A DNA stretch of 64,000 nt from Glaciimonas sp. (lineage in GTDB: Bacteria > Pseudomonadota > Gammaproteobacteria > Burkholderiales > Burkholderiaceae_D). A program made the position numbers and the translations under genes. Shown piece by piece: positions 37,087 to 45,428 of the stretch. Below the pieces are notes generated by a model that had not been told where the DNA came from, did no database searches, and saw only the letters and a program-made list of their open reading frames with translations. Positions within the stretch are counted from its first letter, which is position 1; each line of letters starts with the position of its first letter. Where the stretch lies: positions 1 through 64,000 of the forward strand of contig JABBOY010000039.1 in assembly GCA_012927585.1 (NCBI GenBank), given 5' to 3'.

Positions 37087-37163
37087 TGGTCGGAGTACAA
37101 GGATTCGAACCTTGGACCCCCTGGTCCCAAACCAGGTGCGCTACCGGACTGCGCCACACTCCG
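37087..37163 (-). tRNA. tRNA-Pro (anticodon TGG)
   Basis: The 77-nt gene on the minus strand begins CGGAGTGTGGCGCAG and has the anticodon loop TTTGGGA (anticodon TGG), TTCGAATC in the T loop, acceptor stem CGGAGTG/TACTCCG and encoded CCA. It is flanked by its own promoter and terminator. Confidence 0.97.
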
Positions 37164-37173
37164 AAGAGACAGA

Positions 37174-37202
37174 ATCATACCTAGCTATTCGCAGCAGGTC
37201 AA
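37174..37202 (-). promoter_or_regulatory. Sigma-70 promoter of tRNA-Pro
   Basis: On the minus strand TTGACC (37202-37197) and TATGAT (37179-37174) are 17 bp apart, each one base from consensus. The predicted start lies a few bases upstream of the tRNA. Confidence 0.75.
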
Positions 37203-37258
37203 TCACAGAATTACGTAAAGCGCCCAGTGCTGGAGTAATGCGGCAGACGTCATCATCA

Positions 37259-37543
37259 TCATTTCTCGCGGTCTGGATCAAAGATGGCGGCGGCTGCCGG
37301 GTATAGCGCAATCAGCAAGTCTGCCGCGCAAATGGCAAGAACCGACTCGATCTCTTGCGTGATCAGGGCGATGTCATCGGTTGATGTGCTATGCGTCCAA
37401 ATGGCATGAATCTCGCTGCGATGGGTGTTGACGATATCGGCTACGGCCTTTTGCCAAAAGGTCGGGTGCTCGCCTTGCGCAAAATCGCCGCGTCCACGGC
37501 CGAAATGCACCAGCAATACATTGCGTGCCTGTGCTTCTTTCAA
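37259..37543 (-). CDS. Small hypothetical protein
   Basis: The frame has 94 codons with TTG as the likely start and AAAGGA about 9 nt before it. The product is soluble and compositionally normal (ARNVLLVHFGRGRGDFAQGEHPTFWQKAVADIV, then AIWTHSTSTDDIALITQEIESVLAICAADLLIALYPAAAA). I do not recognise it. It follows the MFS transporter gene by 62 bp in the same direction and may be co-transcribed with it. Confidence 0.55.
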   Translation of the reverse strand: MKEAQARNVLLVHFGRGRGDFAQGEHPTFWQKAVADIVNTHRSEIHAIWTHSTSTDDIALITQEIESVLAICAADLLIALYPAAAAIFDPDREK

Positions 37544-37605
37544 CCGGGCATTCCTTTAATTTCGGTGCAAATCAGGGCTGAGTGGGCATATTTTGGGCTA
37601 TCTGG

Positions 37606-38859
37606 TTAGCCACTGCGCTCTGTAGCGTCATCCTCTACAATCGTTCTCGGATCCATCTGCAGAACCACCGGCGAGCTGCTACTCATCACCACATAGCCAG
37701 ACTTATCAGCTGCGGGCACTGCAGGAAACAATTTCATTCGGTGCGAGATGAACATGGCGAACAAGCCCAGCACCAGGGCAAAAAACAGCATCAAACTTGC
37801 AGCCCCGAAGGCATCCATCAAGACGCCAGCAAGAGTAGGGCCAATCGCCGAACCAACTCCATGAACCAGCAATAAGCCGCTGGCGACTTCCAGCAAGATG
37901 GAAGAGTCGATCAAGTCATTGACATACGCCACGTTGAGTCCGTAAAGCGTAAAAACCAGACCGCCATATAAGGCTCCAAGCCCAATCAGAGAATTTTCCG
38001 ACGCCCTGGAAAGCAAAAAGCCCACGCTTGCCAGGACTGCGCTGCCGATGCAAATCCATAACATGACAAGCCTGCGATCATGGCGGTCGGAGAAATTCCC
38101 TACCGGCCATTGGAATATGGCTCCGCCTAAAATCGTTACAGCCATGAAAGTGGCAACGCCAGCCGTTGTGAACCCCACGCCCTGAGCGTAGGCAGCGCCC
38201 ATTCCATAAAACGCACCATTAAGCAAACCGGAACACAATGCGCCGGCAACCCCTAACGGCGAGATTTTATAGAGTTCGCGTAGACCCATTCGCGGCGTCT
38301 CTACCGGTTTGGGCTCCGCCACCCGGATAAGCGTTATAGGCAGTAAAGCAAAAGAAAACAGCACGGACACGATGGCAAAGGAGAAAAAACCTAGCCTGTC
38401 GCCCACTAAAATCAACCATTGCCCCAAAGCCAGTGCTACAAAATTTACCGACATGTAGATGGCAAACACTTTGCCGCGCTGATGGTTGGGTGCCAATGCA
38501 TTGAGCCAACTTTCGATCACAATATATAGCCCTACCAGGCACACTCCCGTGAGCAAACGCAGCAATCCCCAAAACCAGGGATCAACCCAAAGCGCGTGCA
38601 GAATGGGCATGGTCGAAGCAATGGAAGCCATCGCAGCAAATGCCCGAATATGACCTACACGTCGAATGATCACAGGACAAATGAAGGTGCCCACAACAAA
38701 GCCGGCAAAATATGCCGACATGATTAAGCCGGTAACCACGCCGGAAAAATCGGCCAATCCTGAACGCAGGCCCAATATCGAAAAAAGTAGACCCACGCCC
38801 ACGATCAGCATGCTTACCCCGCTGAGCAACGAGGCTAGCGGGATCAGTAATCCTTGCAT
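37606..38859 (-). CDS. MFS transporter (YcaD-like)
   Basis: The protein has 417 residues with 12 predicted membrane helices. The loop-2 motif VVGTFICPVIIRRVGHIRAFAAMA near 55-78 corresponds to MFS motif A, and GLYIVIESWLNALAPNHQRGKVFAIYM near 109-135 is the pattern seen in YcaD-type transporters. FQWPVGNFSDRHDRRLVM near 252 repeats motif A in the second half. The substrate is unknown. The C-terminal 35 residues are polar and cytoplasmic. Only a weak ribosome site precedes the ATG. Confidence 0.9.
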   Translation of the reverse strand: MQGLLIPLASLLSGVSMLIVGVGLLFSILGLRSGLADFSGVVTGLIMSAYFAGFVVGTFICPVIIRRVGHIRAFAAMASIASTMPILHALWVDPWFWGLLRLLTGVCLVGLYIVIESWLNALAPNHQRGKVFAIYMSVNFVALALGQWLILVGDRLGFFSFAIVSVLFSFALLPITLIRVAEPKPVETPRMGLRELYKISPLGVAGALCSGLLNGAFYGMGAAYAQGVGFTTAGVATFMAVTILGGAIFQWPVGNFSDRHDRRLVMLWICIGSAVLASVGFLLSRASENSLIGLGALYGGLVFTLYGLNVAYVNDLIDSSILLEVASGLLLVHGVGSAIGPTLAGVLMDAFGAASLMLFFALVLGLFAMFISHRMKLFPAVPAADKSGYVVMSSSSPVVLQMDPRTIVEDDATERSG

Positions 38860-39290
38860 TTATTGGTCTCTTTCGATGAATCGGTTTGAATATTTAATCG
38901 GTTTTAATTCCGGCTTTGTTGCGTTGCTTGCCACGCTTTATCGTGTGGTGAAGGCTTGAACGTAAAATTTCTTTCCGCCGTTGACGATTTTTAATCGCGT
39001 CGTCAGCCGTTGCGGAAGTGCTTTTTGGTGTGCGCGTAATCGACTTCGAACAATTCAGAAGTGGGCATTTATGTAATTGATCTATCGCGATAGCCTGCAT
39101 GATATTGAAGTGTACAGTGGATTCAGGAGGCTACGAGCGTTGCTCTTGCTTCGTTATACTTGCTGCTTGGGTGCGGTAAAGCGGTGCTTGTATAATCAGG
39201 AACTGTAATGCATGACAATCTGCGGGAACCGGCCCTGTCCGTGCAAAATGTATTTTCGAATATCCCAATCTCCTTTACGCACTTGAGCCC
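38860..39290. other. Gene-free stretch between divergent MFS gene and ubiE
   Basis: These 431 bp hold no gene I can support. A 68-codon frame on the minus strand (38894-39100) has no ribosome site and an unconvincing product. A partial inverted repeat, TTGACGATTTTTAATCGCGTCGTCA, lies near 38981-39005. Promoters for both flanking genes must lie here, but I cannot place them with confidence. Confidence 0.5.
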
Positions 39291-40025
39291 ATGACACATA
39301 CAACCCATTTCGGTTTTCAGACTGTCGACGAAGAAGAAAAGGCCCACAAGGTTGCCGAAGTTTTTCATTCCGTCGCTGCCAAATATGATGTGATGAACGA
39401 CGTCATGTCGGTCGGTCTGCATCGGCTCTGGAAAATGTTCACCATCGCGCAGGCTGGCGTGCGGCCCGGTTTTAAAGTGCTTGATATTGCGGGTGGCACC
39501 GGCGACCTGGCCAAGGCGTTCACCCGCCAAGCTGGTAACAGCGGCGAGGTCTGGCTCACCGACATCAATGAATCAATGCTGCGCGTCGGTCGCGATCGGT
39601 TGCTCAACCAGGGTTTAAATACGCCTGCCATGTTATGCGACGCTGAAAAGCTGCCATTCCCGGATAATTATTTCGACCGCGTCAGTGTCGCTTTCGGACT
39701 GCGCAACATGACGCACAAGGATGTTGCGCTAGCCGAAATGCAGCGCGTTCTGAAACCGGGCGGCAAGCTGCTGGTGCTGGAGTTCTCCAAAGTCTGGCAA
39801 CCGCTGCAAAAGCCGTATGATCTGTATTCATTCAAAATTTTGCCTTGGATGGGGCAAAAAATTGCCAATGACGCCGAAAGCTACCGCTATTTGGCTGAGT
39901 CGATCCGCATGCATCCAGATCAGGAAACCTTAAAAACCATGCTGCAGGAAGCCGGCCTGGAGCGCGTCAATTACTTTAACTTGAGCGCTGGCGTGGCAGC
40001 ACTGCATACCGGCGTCAAACTGTAA
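39291..40025 (+). CDS. ubiE: Ubiquinone/menaquinone biosynthesis C-methyltransferase
   Basis: UbiE methylates carbon 2 of the ubiquinone ring (and demethylmenaquinone) with SAM. The protein has 244 residues beginning [37 protein letters not shown], the usual UbiE opening. The SAM motif [15 protein letters not shown] is near 63-77, then [19 protein letters not shown] near 123 and [16 protein letters not shown] near 155. Two more ubiquinone genes, ubiJ and ubiB, follow in the same direction. Confidence 0.97.
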   Translation: MTHTTHFGFQTVDEEEKAHKVAEVFHSVAAKYDVMNDVMSVGLHRLWKMFTIAQAGVRPGFKVLDIAGGTGDLAKAFTRQAGNSGEVWLTDINESMLRVGRDRLLNQGLNTPAMLCDAEKLPFPDNYFDRVSVAFGLRNMTHKDVALAEMQRVLKPGGKLLVLEFSKVWQPLQKPYDLYSFKILPWMGQKIANDAESYRYLAESIRMHPDQETLKTMLQEAGLERVNYFNLSAGVAALHTGVKL

Positions 40026-40071
40026 GCACGGTTTTTTCCTCCCTTTTAATGATGAGGCCGGATGTTTTGCT

Positions 40072-40174
40072 CCTCCCCTTTCAAGGGGGAGGCCGGGTGG
40101 GGGTGCTGCGGAAACCCACCATCTCCCTGAAAGAGAGGGACTTAAAGTGGCCAACCTTCCCGTTGAAGGGAAGG
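40072..40174. repeat. Cluster of GC-rich hairpins between ubiE and ubiJ
   Basis: Three hairpins lie in 100 bp: CCTCCCC/GGGGAGG (40072-40092, followed by the G-rich CCGGGTGGGGGTG), TCCCT/AGGGA (40124-40140) and CCTTCCC-GTTGAA-GGGAAGG (40155-40174). The first two resemble CTCCCC...GGGGAG intergenic repeats found in many proteobacteria. The third ends 23 bp before the ubiJ start, so it could affect ubiJ translation. Confidence 0.5.
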
Positions 40175-40197
40175 GAATTTTCCTTATATTCGTGACA

Positions 40198-40791
40198 ATG
40201 ATTCCTACCGACCTATTTCCCGCCATCCTGCCCGCAGCCATCAATCACTTGCTGGCACAGGAATCCTGGGCGCGTGACAAGCTTGCTGCGCACGCCGGCA
40301 AGATTGCCTGCTTCGACGCCGGTTTGCTTTGCCTCCGGTTCAAGGTTGCGCCCGGCGGCATGCTGGAGTCCGCCGCGCCCGAAATGCCTGCTACTGTCAC
40401 CATCCGCGCCCAAGCGGCGGATTTGCCGCTGATGTTGCAAAACCGCGAACGCGCGTTTTCGTATGTGCAGATCGAAGGCGATGCCGATTTCGCCAACGTG
40501 ATCTCGCAACTCAGTCAGACCCTGCGCTGGGAGGCCGAGCACGACCTTAGTAAACTGGTAGGCGATATCGCCGCTACCCGCATCGTAGGCGGTGTCCGGT
40601 CGGCATCCCGCAGCGTGCAGTCCGCCGCACAATCGCTGGCGGAAAATGCCGCAGAATATTTTCTGGAAGAAAATCCGACACTGTTAAGACCGCAAGCGGT
40701 AAGCGATTTCGGACGGGAAGTCGCACGCATGCGCGATGATGTCGAGCGCCTTTCCAAGCGGATTGAAAAACTTCAGAGGCGCAAGCAATGA
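40198..40791 (+). CDS. ubiJ: Ubiquinone biosynthesis accessory factor UbiJ (SCP2 domain)
   Basis: The protein has 197 residues. The SCP2 lipid-binding domain covers about 10-110 ([58 protein letters not shown]), followed by a helical C-terminus ([27 protein letters not shown]). UbiJ helps scaffold the ubiquinone-synthesis complex and binds polyprenyl intermediates. ATG 40198 begins [11 protein letters not shown], as in the family. Its stop overlaps ubiB as ATGA, so the two are translationally coupled. Confidence 0.92.
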   Translation: MIPTDLFPAILPAAINHLLAQESWARDKLAAHAGKIACFDAGLLCLRFKVAPGGMLESAAPEMPATVTIRAQAADLPLMLQNRERAFSYVQIEGDADFANVISQLSQTLRWEAEHDLSKLVGDIAATRIVGGVRSASRSVQSAAQSLAENAAEYFLEENPTLLRPQAVSDFGREVARMRDDVERLSKRIEKLQRRKQ

Positions 40792-42353
40792 TTCGGAAAT
40801 TTTTGCGCTTGTTCAAGATCGCGCGCGTGGCAATTCGCTACGGGTTGGACGAGATCGCGATTTCCGGCCTGGCCGTGCCGCGCACGGCGAAACTGATCAA
40901 TACACTGATTTTCTGGCGCGATATATCCGCGCCGCGCGGCGAACGCTTGCGCCGGGCGTTAGAAGATCTGGGCCCGATTTTCGTCAAGTTCGGCCAGGTA
41001 TTGTCGACTCGACGCGACCTGATGCCGCCCGATATCGCCGATGAACTGGCGCGGCTGCAGGATCGGGTGCCGCCATTCAGCAGCGCACTGGCGATTGCGC
41101 AAATCGAAAAATCGCTCGGTGCGCACCCCGACACGCTGTTTGCTAGTTTCGAGCGAACGCCCGTAGCTTCCGCCTCGATCGCCCAGGTGCATTTCGCCAC
41201 GCTCAAAAACGGCACTCAGGTCGCGGTCAAGGTGTTGCGTCCCGGCATGAAAAAATCGATCGACGAAGATGTCGCCCTGATGCACATCGCTGCCGATCTG
41301 GTCGAGCGGCTTTGGGCCGATGGCAAACGCCTGAAGCCGAGGGAAGTGGTTGGCGAGTTCGATAAATACCTGCACGATGAACTCGATCTGATGCGCGAAG
41401 CCGCCAATGGCAGCCAGTTGCGCCGCAATTTTGCCGATTCTAAACTGCTGATTGTGCCCGAGATGTACTGGGACTATTGCTCGTCCGCAGTGATCGTGAT
41501 GGAGCGCATGAATGGCATCCCGATTTCACAACTGGACCGACTGCGAACAGCCGGCGTCGATCTGAAAAAATTATCGCGTGATGGAGTGGAAATTTTCTTC
41601 ACCCAGGTTTTTCGCGACGGGTTCTTTCATGCCGACATGCATCCCGGCAATATTCTGGTATCGATGGACCCCGCCACCTTCGGCCGCTATATCGCGCTCG
41701 ATTTCGGCATCGTCGGCACCCTTAATGATTTCGATAAGGATTACCTGTCGCAAAATTTCCTGGCTTTCTTCCGGCGCGATTACAAGCGGGTCGCCGAAGC
41801 GCACATCGAATCCGGCTGGGCCCCGAAGGAAACCCGGGTCGACGAGCTGGAGTCTGCGGTGCGCGCCTGCTGCGAGCCGATTTTCGACCGGCCGCTGAAG
41901 GACATCTCGTTCGGGCAAATCCTGCTGCGCCTGTTCCAGACTTCGCGCCGCTTCAATGTCGAGGTGCAGCCGCAACTGGTGCTGCTGCAAAAGACCCTGC
42001 TGAATATCGAAGGACTGGGTCGGCAACTCGACCCTGAACTGGATCTGTGGGTCACTGCCAAGCCCCACCTGGAGCGCTGGATGAACGAGCAGATAGGCTG
42101 GCGCGGCTTGATTGAGCGGCTCAAGGCGGAAGCGCCGCGTTATAGCCAGTTGTTGCCGCAGTTGCCGCGTCTGGTATATCAGGCGTTAACGGTCGCCGGC
42201 CAGCCGCAGCCGCAAAATACCGATCTGCTAAAGCACCTGCTAGTTGAGCAAAAACGCACTAATCGCTTGTTGAGCACCGTCATCTATTTCGGCGCCGGTC
42301 TGGTGGCCGGCATTATCCTGATTCAGATCCTGACGCGGCTCTATTATTACTAG
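40788..42353 (+). CDS. ubiB: Ubiquinone biosynthesis protein UbiB (atypical kinase/ATPase)
   Basis: The protein has 521 residues of the ADCK/UbiB atypical kinase family. The KxGQ motif [28 protein letters not shown] is near 67-92, the alanine-rich loop [29 protein letters not shown] near 126, the catalytic [13 protein letters not shown] near 282, and the DFG-like LDFGIVG near 303. Two C-terminal membrane helices are expected near 490-520 ([19 protein letters not shown]). It is needed for ubiquinone synthesis, probably by extracting lipid intermediates with ATP. Confidence 0.97.
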   Translation: MIRKFLRLFKIARVAIRYGLDEIAISGLAVPRTAKLINTLIFWRDISAPRGERLRRALEDLGPIFVKFGQVLSTRRDLMPPDIADELARLQDRVPPFSSALAIAQIEKSLGAHPDTLFASFERTPVASASIAQVHFATLKNGTQVAVKVLRPGMKKSIDEDVALMHIAADLVERLWADGKRLKPREVVGEFDKYLHDELDLMREAANGSQLRRNFADSKLLIVPEMYWDYCSSAVIVMERMNGIPISQLDRLRTAGVDLKKLSRDGVEIFFTQVFRDGFFHADMHPGNILVSMDPATFGRYIALDFGIVGTLNDFDKDYLSQNFLAFFRRDYKRVAEAHIESGWAPKETRVDELESAVRACCEPIFDRPLKDISFGQILLRLFQTSRRFNVEVQPQLVLLQKTLLNIEGLGRQLDPELDLWVTAKPHLERWMNEQIGWRGLIERLKAEAPRYSQLLPQLPRLVYQALTVAGQPQPQNTDLLKHLLVEQKRTNRLLSTVIYFGAGLVAGIILIQILTRLYYY

Positions 42354-42371
42354 GAACCTGTCTAATTTATG

Positions 42372-42440
42372 TTGGGGTATAGCGTAAAAATGTACTTTTA
42401 CCGCATACAAATAAAGCAGTTTTTAAAATACGCTATATAG
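42372..42440 (+). repeat. Dispersed intergenic repeat, copy E
   Basis: GGGGTATAG, 18 nt, CCGCATAC, then AAATAC 21 nt after CCGC. It differs by one base deletion in the first motif. TATAGCGT near the start and ACGCTATA at the end form an 8-bp terminal inverted repeat in this copy. It lies between ubiB and the methyltransferase gene. Confidence 0.65.
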
Positions 42441-42508
42441 TATAAAAAATCGGAGCCGATCCGCGTATCGCCTCTGCCCGGCATCCCATTTCACCCAAAG
42501 ACCACTCC

Positions 42509-43108
42509 ATGACGACCTTCGAGACCCGCGACCCGACTGACCAGGCGTTCTGGAGCGAGCGCTTTGACCGCAATTTCATGCCGTGGGACAAGGGCGGCGT
42601 ACCGGCCGCTTTGCGGGATTTCGTCGCGCAATCGTCGCGCAGCGCAGTGGTGTTGATTCCCGGTTGCGGCAGTGCTTACGAAGTTGCTTATTTGTCCGAG
42701 GCTGGCTGGGATGTGACTGCCATCGATTTTTCTCCTGCTGCCGTGGGCGCTGCGCGCGCGGTGTTGGGCCAGTGGGCGGCGCGAGTGGAACAGGCGGATT
42801 TCTTTACCTTCACACCCCAAAAAACGCCTGACATTATTTACGAGCGGGCATTTCTGTGTGCGCTGCCGCCGCGCACGCATGCCGCAATCGCCGCCCGCTG
42901 GGCCGCTTTGTTGCCTCCCGGCGGATTGCTGGCCGGTTTTTTCTATTTTGACGACGCTCCCAAAGGCCCGCCATTCGGCATTGCCGCTGCACAACTGGAT
43001 GCCTTGCTCCTGCCTTATTTCGAGCGTATCGACGATAGGCCCGTGATCGATTCGATTACAGCCTTCGCCGGCAAGGAACGCTGGCAGGTATGGCAGCGAC
43101 TGGCGTGA
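42509..43108 (+). CDS. SAM-dependent methyltransferase (thiopurine methyltransferase-like)
   Basis: The protein has 199 residues. The opening FWSERFDRNFMPWDKGGVPAALRDFV is typical of TPMT-fold enzymes. The SAM site VLIPGCGSAYEVAYLSEAGWDVTAIDFS is near 48-75, and DIIYERAFLCALPPRTHAAIAARWAALLPPGGLL near 106 completes the fold. In bacteria such proteins methylate selenium, tellurium or thiol compounds; the substrate here is unknown. Gene order ubiB-methyltransferase-FmdB-DUF502-aspS is common in Burkholderiales. Confidence 0.88.
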   Translation: MTTFETRDPTDQAFWSERFDRNFMPWDKGGVPAALRDFVAQSSRSAVVLIPGCGSAYEVAYLSEAGWDVTAIDFSPAAVGAARAVLGQWAARVEQADFFTFTPQKTPDIIYERAFLCALPPRTHAAIAARWAALLPPGGLLAGFFYFDDAPKGPPFGIAAAQLDALLLPYFERIDDRPVIDSITAFAGKERWQVWQRLA

Positions 43109-43167
43109 GGTTTGCCGGCTTCGGGTATACGTTACATGCGGTGCACGATTTTTTGGAACCTGATCCC

Positions 43168-44136
43168 ATGTTGAGAATGACAAAAAACAAATCCATTATG
43201 TCGTTGCGCGGCTTGCTTGGGATTGTCATGGCGTGCTGCTGCACACTGGGTGTTGCGGCAGATTTGGAATTGGAACCGGTGCGTGTTGCTCCCGGCGTGT
43301 ATGTAGTGTACGGCGACCTTAAGCCGGCCAGCTACGGCAACGATGCGCTGACGGTTAATCTCGGCTTTGTCGCCACCTCGGCCGGGGTGGTCGTCATCGA
43401 CAGCGGCCCCTCTTACCGCGTCGCCCAAAAACTGCATCGGGCAATCGAGAAAGTCAGCAGCTACCCGATTAGATACGTTATCAACACAGGTTCCGACCCG
43501 GCGCGCTGGCTCGGCAACAGTTATTTCAAAAAACTCGGTGTGCCCCTGATCGCCCATGAGGAAGCCCGTAAACTGATGGAAATGCGCGGTGCCGATCAAC
43601 TCAAGGCGATGCAGGCTTTGCTCCAGGAAAAGGCTTACGGTACCGAGATCGCCCTGCCACGCGGTTTTTCTAGCGACATGGAAGAGGTCCGCTTCAGCGA
43701 CAGCCTGCTGCAATTATCGTATTTCGGTCCATCTCAAAGTTCCGGCAACATTGCCGTCTGGCTGCCACGGCAGGAAATCGCGTTCGCTGGCGCCATCATG
43801 CAATCCGACGCCTTGCTCACGCTCACCCTAGACAGCCGCATCGCCAGCTGGATCGCTGCTTACGATAGCCTTGCCGGCTTGCGCCCGCGTCAAATTGTTC
43901 CTGGCCGCGGCACGCTCGTCGAGCTGGCGCGCCTGGACGCTGACACTCGCGCCTATCTCGTAACATTGCAAACCGAAATCGATCAAGCGGTGCAGCGTGG
44001 CGCAACCAAAGCCGAAATTATTTCTCAGGCTGAAAAATCGAAAAAACTTACTGCGTTCAAGCGTCTGGCGGGCTACGCCGCGTTGGCCCCGGCAAACGTT
44101 TTGCAGGCTTTACGTGAGAAGGATGCGCTGCGTTGA
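43168..44136 (+). CDS. Metallo-beta-lactamase-fold protein with all metal ligands replaced
   Basis: The protein has 322 residues with a signal peptide (about residues 11-30, ending LGVAA). The body matches the SoxH/quinoprotein relay metallohydrolase type of MBL fold: APGVYVVYGD, NLGFVATSAGVVVIDSGPS, IRYVINT, IAFAGAI, IVPGRGTL. However, the H-x-H-x-D-H motif expected after VINT reads GSDPAR, the expected GGHT-type histidine region reads PSQSSGN, AGD reads AGA, and the PGHG His is Arg. No zinc site can form, so hydrolase activity is unlikely. Start candidates are 43168, 43177 and 43198; all keep the signal peptide. It may bind a ligand or a partner protein. Confidence 0.8.
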   Translation: MLRMTKNKSIMSLRGLLGIVMACCCTLGVAADLELEPVRVAPGVYVVYGDLKPASYGNDALTVNLGFVATSAGVVVIDSGPSYRVAQKLHRAIEKVSSYPIRYVINTGSDPARWLGNSYFKKLGVPLIAHEEARKLMEMRGADQLKAMQALLQEKAYGTEIALPRGFSSDMEEVRFSDSLLQLSYFGPSQSSGNIAVWLPRQEIAFAGAIMQSDALLTLTLDSRIASWIAAYDSLAGLRPRQIVPGRGTLVELARLDADTRAYLVTLQTEIDQAVQRGATKAEIISQAEKSKKLTAFKRLAGYAALAPANVLQALREKDALR

Positions 44137-44320
44137 CACCAACCAATGTGACCTTCCTGATCTGAAAATCATGCTTTTCAATCGCAGCCGGTTTGCCGAC
44201 TGCCTTTGCCCGGCGCTCCCAAGTGCGTCCAGGCAATTTTGCCGAACTCCAGCCAGCGCGGTGATAGGGCCGGCGAAAACCTTTATAATGCCGGGTTTGG
44301 ATGATTTTTCCGGGATTACC

Positions 44321-44680
44321 ATGCCAATCTATGCTTACCGCTGCGAAGTCTGTGGCTTTGCCAAAGATGTGCTGCAAAAAATGTCTGATGCACAGTTAAC
44401 CGAATGCCCTTCCTGCGGCAAATCCAGCTTTAAAAAGCAAGTCACCGCTGCCGCTTTTCAGTTGAAAGGGTCGGGCTGGTATGCGACCGATTTTCGCGGT
44501 GGTTCTGGCGGTGCCAATACCAGTGCCGGCGGAGGCGAAGAAACTTCGACTGCCGCTGCCTCGCCCGAAACCAGCGCCGCAACAACGGTAACAGCAACAC
44601 CAGCGACAACAGCGGCACCGCCAGCGGCACCGTCCAGCGTCTCTGGCGGCGACAAAGCAAGTGCTTCTGCTGAGAAATAA
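44321..44680 (+). CDS. FmdB-family zinc-ribbon protein
   Basis: The protein has 119 residues. The N-terminal 45 residues are an FmdB-type zinc ribbon, MPIYAYRCEVCGFAKDVLQKMSD with C-x2-C, then ECPSCGKSSFKKQVTAAAFQLKGSGWYATDF with the second C-x2-C. The rest is a low-complexity Ala/Thr/Ser/Pro tail of about 60 residues. FmdB proteins are suspected regulators, but the role is unsettled. A TATAAT at 44284-44289 lies 31 bp before the start. The gene lies upstream of the DUF502 gene in the same direction. Confidence 0.9.
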   Translation: MPIYAYRCEVCGFAKDVLQKMSDAQLTECPSCGKSSFKKQVTAAAFQLKGSGWYATDFRGGSGGANTSAGGGEETSTAAASPETSAATTVTATPATTAAPPAAPSSVSGGDKASASAEK

Positions 44681-44735
44681 TCGCCATCTAACGAATACCT
44701 GCTGTCAGCCTTGACGGTTGGCAATAAGGAAAACC

Positions 44736-45359
44736 ATGCGTAAATATTTCATTACAGGTTTGCTGGTTCTGGTGCCTCTGGTCATTACCCTGTGGGTGTT
44801 GAGCCTGATTATCGGCACCATGGATCAATCCTTGCTGCTGTTGCCGGAGCGCTGGCAGCCGAAGACGCTGTTTGGTTTCAACTTGCCCGGTCTGGGAACG
44901 ATTCTTACATTGCTGTCGATCTTCCTGGTTGGCTTGCTGGCGCAGAATTTCATTGGCAACTATGTGGTGATCGCCTGGGAGGGCATACTCAGGCGCATTC
45001 CGGTGGTCAACTCGATCTATTCCGGCGTTAAACAGGTTTCCGATACGCTGTTTTCGCCGAACGGCAATGCCTTTCGCAAGGCGTTGCTGGTGCAATATCC
45101 GCGTGAAGGCTCTTGGACCATCGCCTTCATGACGGGAACCCCGGGCGGGGACGTCAAAAACCATCTTCTGGGCGATTACGTCAGCGTCTACGTACCGACC
45201 ACGCCCAATCCGACATCCGGTTTTTTCCTGATGATGCCCCGGGCAGATGTGATTGAACTCGACATGAGCGTCGATGCGGCGCTGCGTTATATTGTCTCGA
45301 TGGGCGTGGTTGCACCGGAAAAAACCGCTGCGCCGCTCCCCAAAAAAACGGTAATGTAG
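44736..45359 (+). CDS. DUF502-family inner-membrane protein
   Basis: The protein has 207 residues. Two membrane helices, near 5-25 (FITGLLVLVPLVITLWVLSL) and 56-78 (GLGTILTLLSIFLVGLLAQNF), precede a cytoplasmic domain with the DUF502 signature IPVVNSIYSGVKQVSDTLF near 92 and VYVPTTPNPTSGFFLMMPRADVIELDMSVDAALRYIVSMG near 150-190. The function is unknown, though it is commonly placed before aspS in betaproteobacteria. ATG 44736 has AAGGA at the right distance. Confidence 0.92.
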   Translation: MRKYFITGLLVLVPLVITLWVLSLIIGTMDQSLLLLPERWQPKTLFGFNLPGLGTILTLLSIFLVGLLAQNFIGNYVVIAWEGILRRIPVVNSIYSGVKQVSDTLFSPNGNAFRKALLVQYPREGSWTIAFMTGTPGGDVKNHLLGDYVSVYVPTTPNPTSGFFLMMPRADVIELDMSVDAALRYIVSMGVVAPEKTAAPLPKKTVM

Positions 45360-45428
45360 GGCATATCCGCTGCACCGCGCCGTACCGAATAACTGAACAC
45401 CGAATTTTGATATAGACAAGGTAAGACA

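Noticed and set aside
38894-39100. A 68-codon minus-strand frame upstream of the MFS gene
   Set aside because: No ribosome site, basic low-information product and no conserved motif; treated as non-coding.
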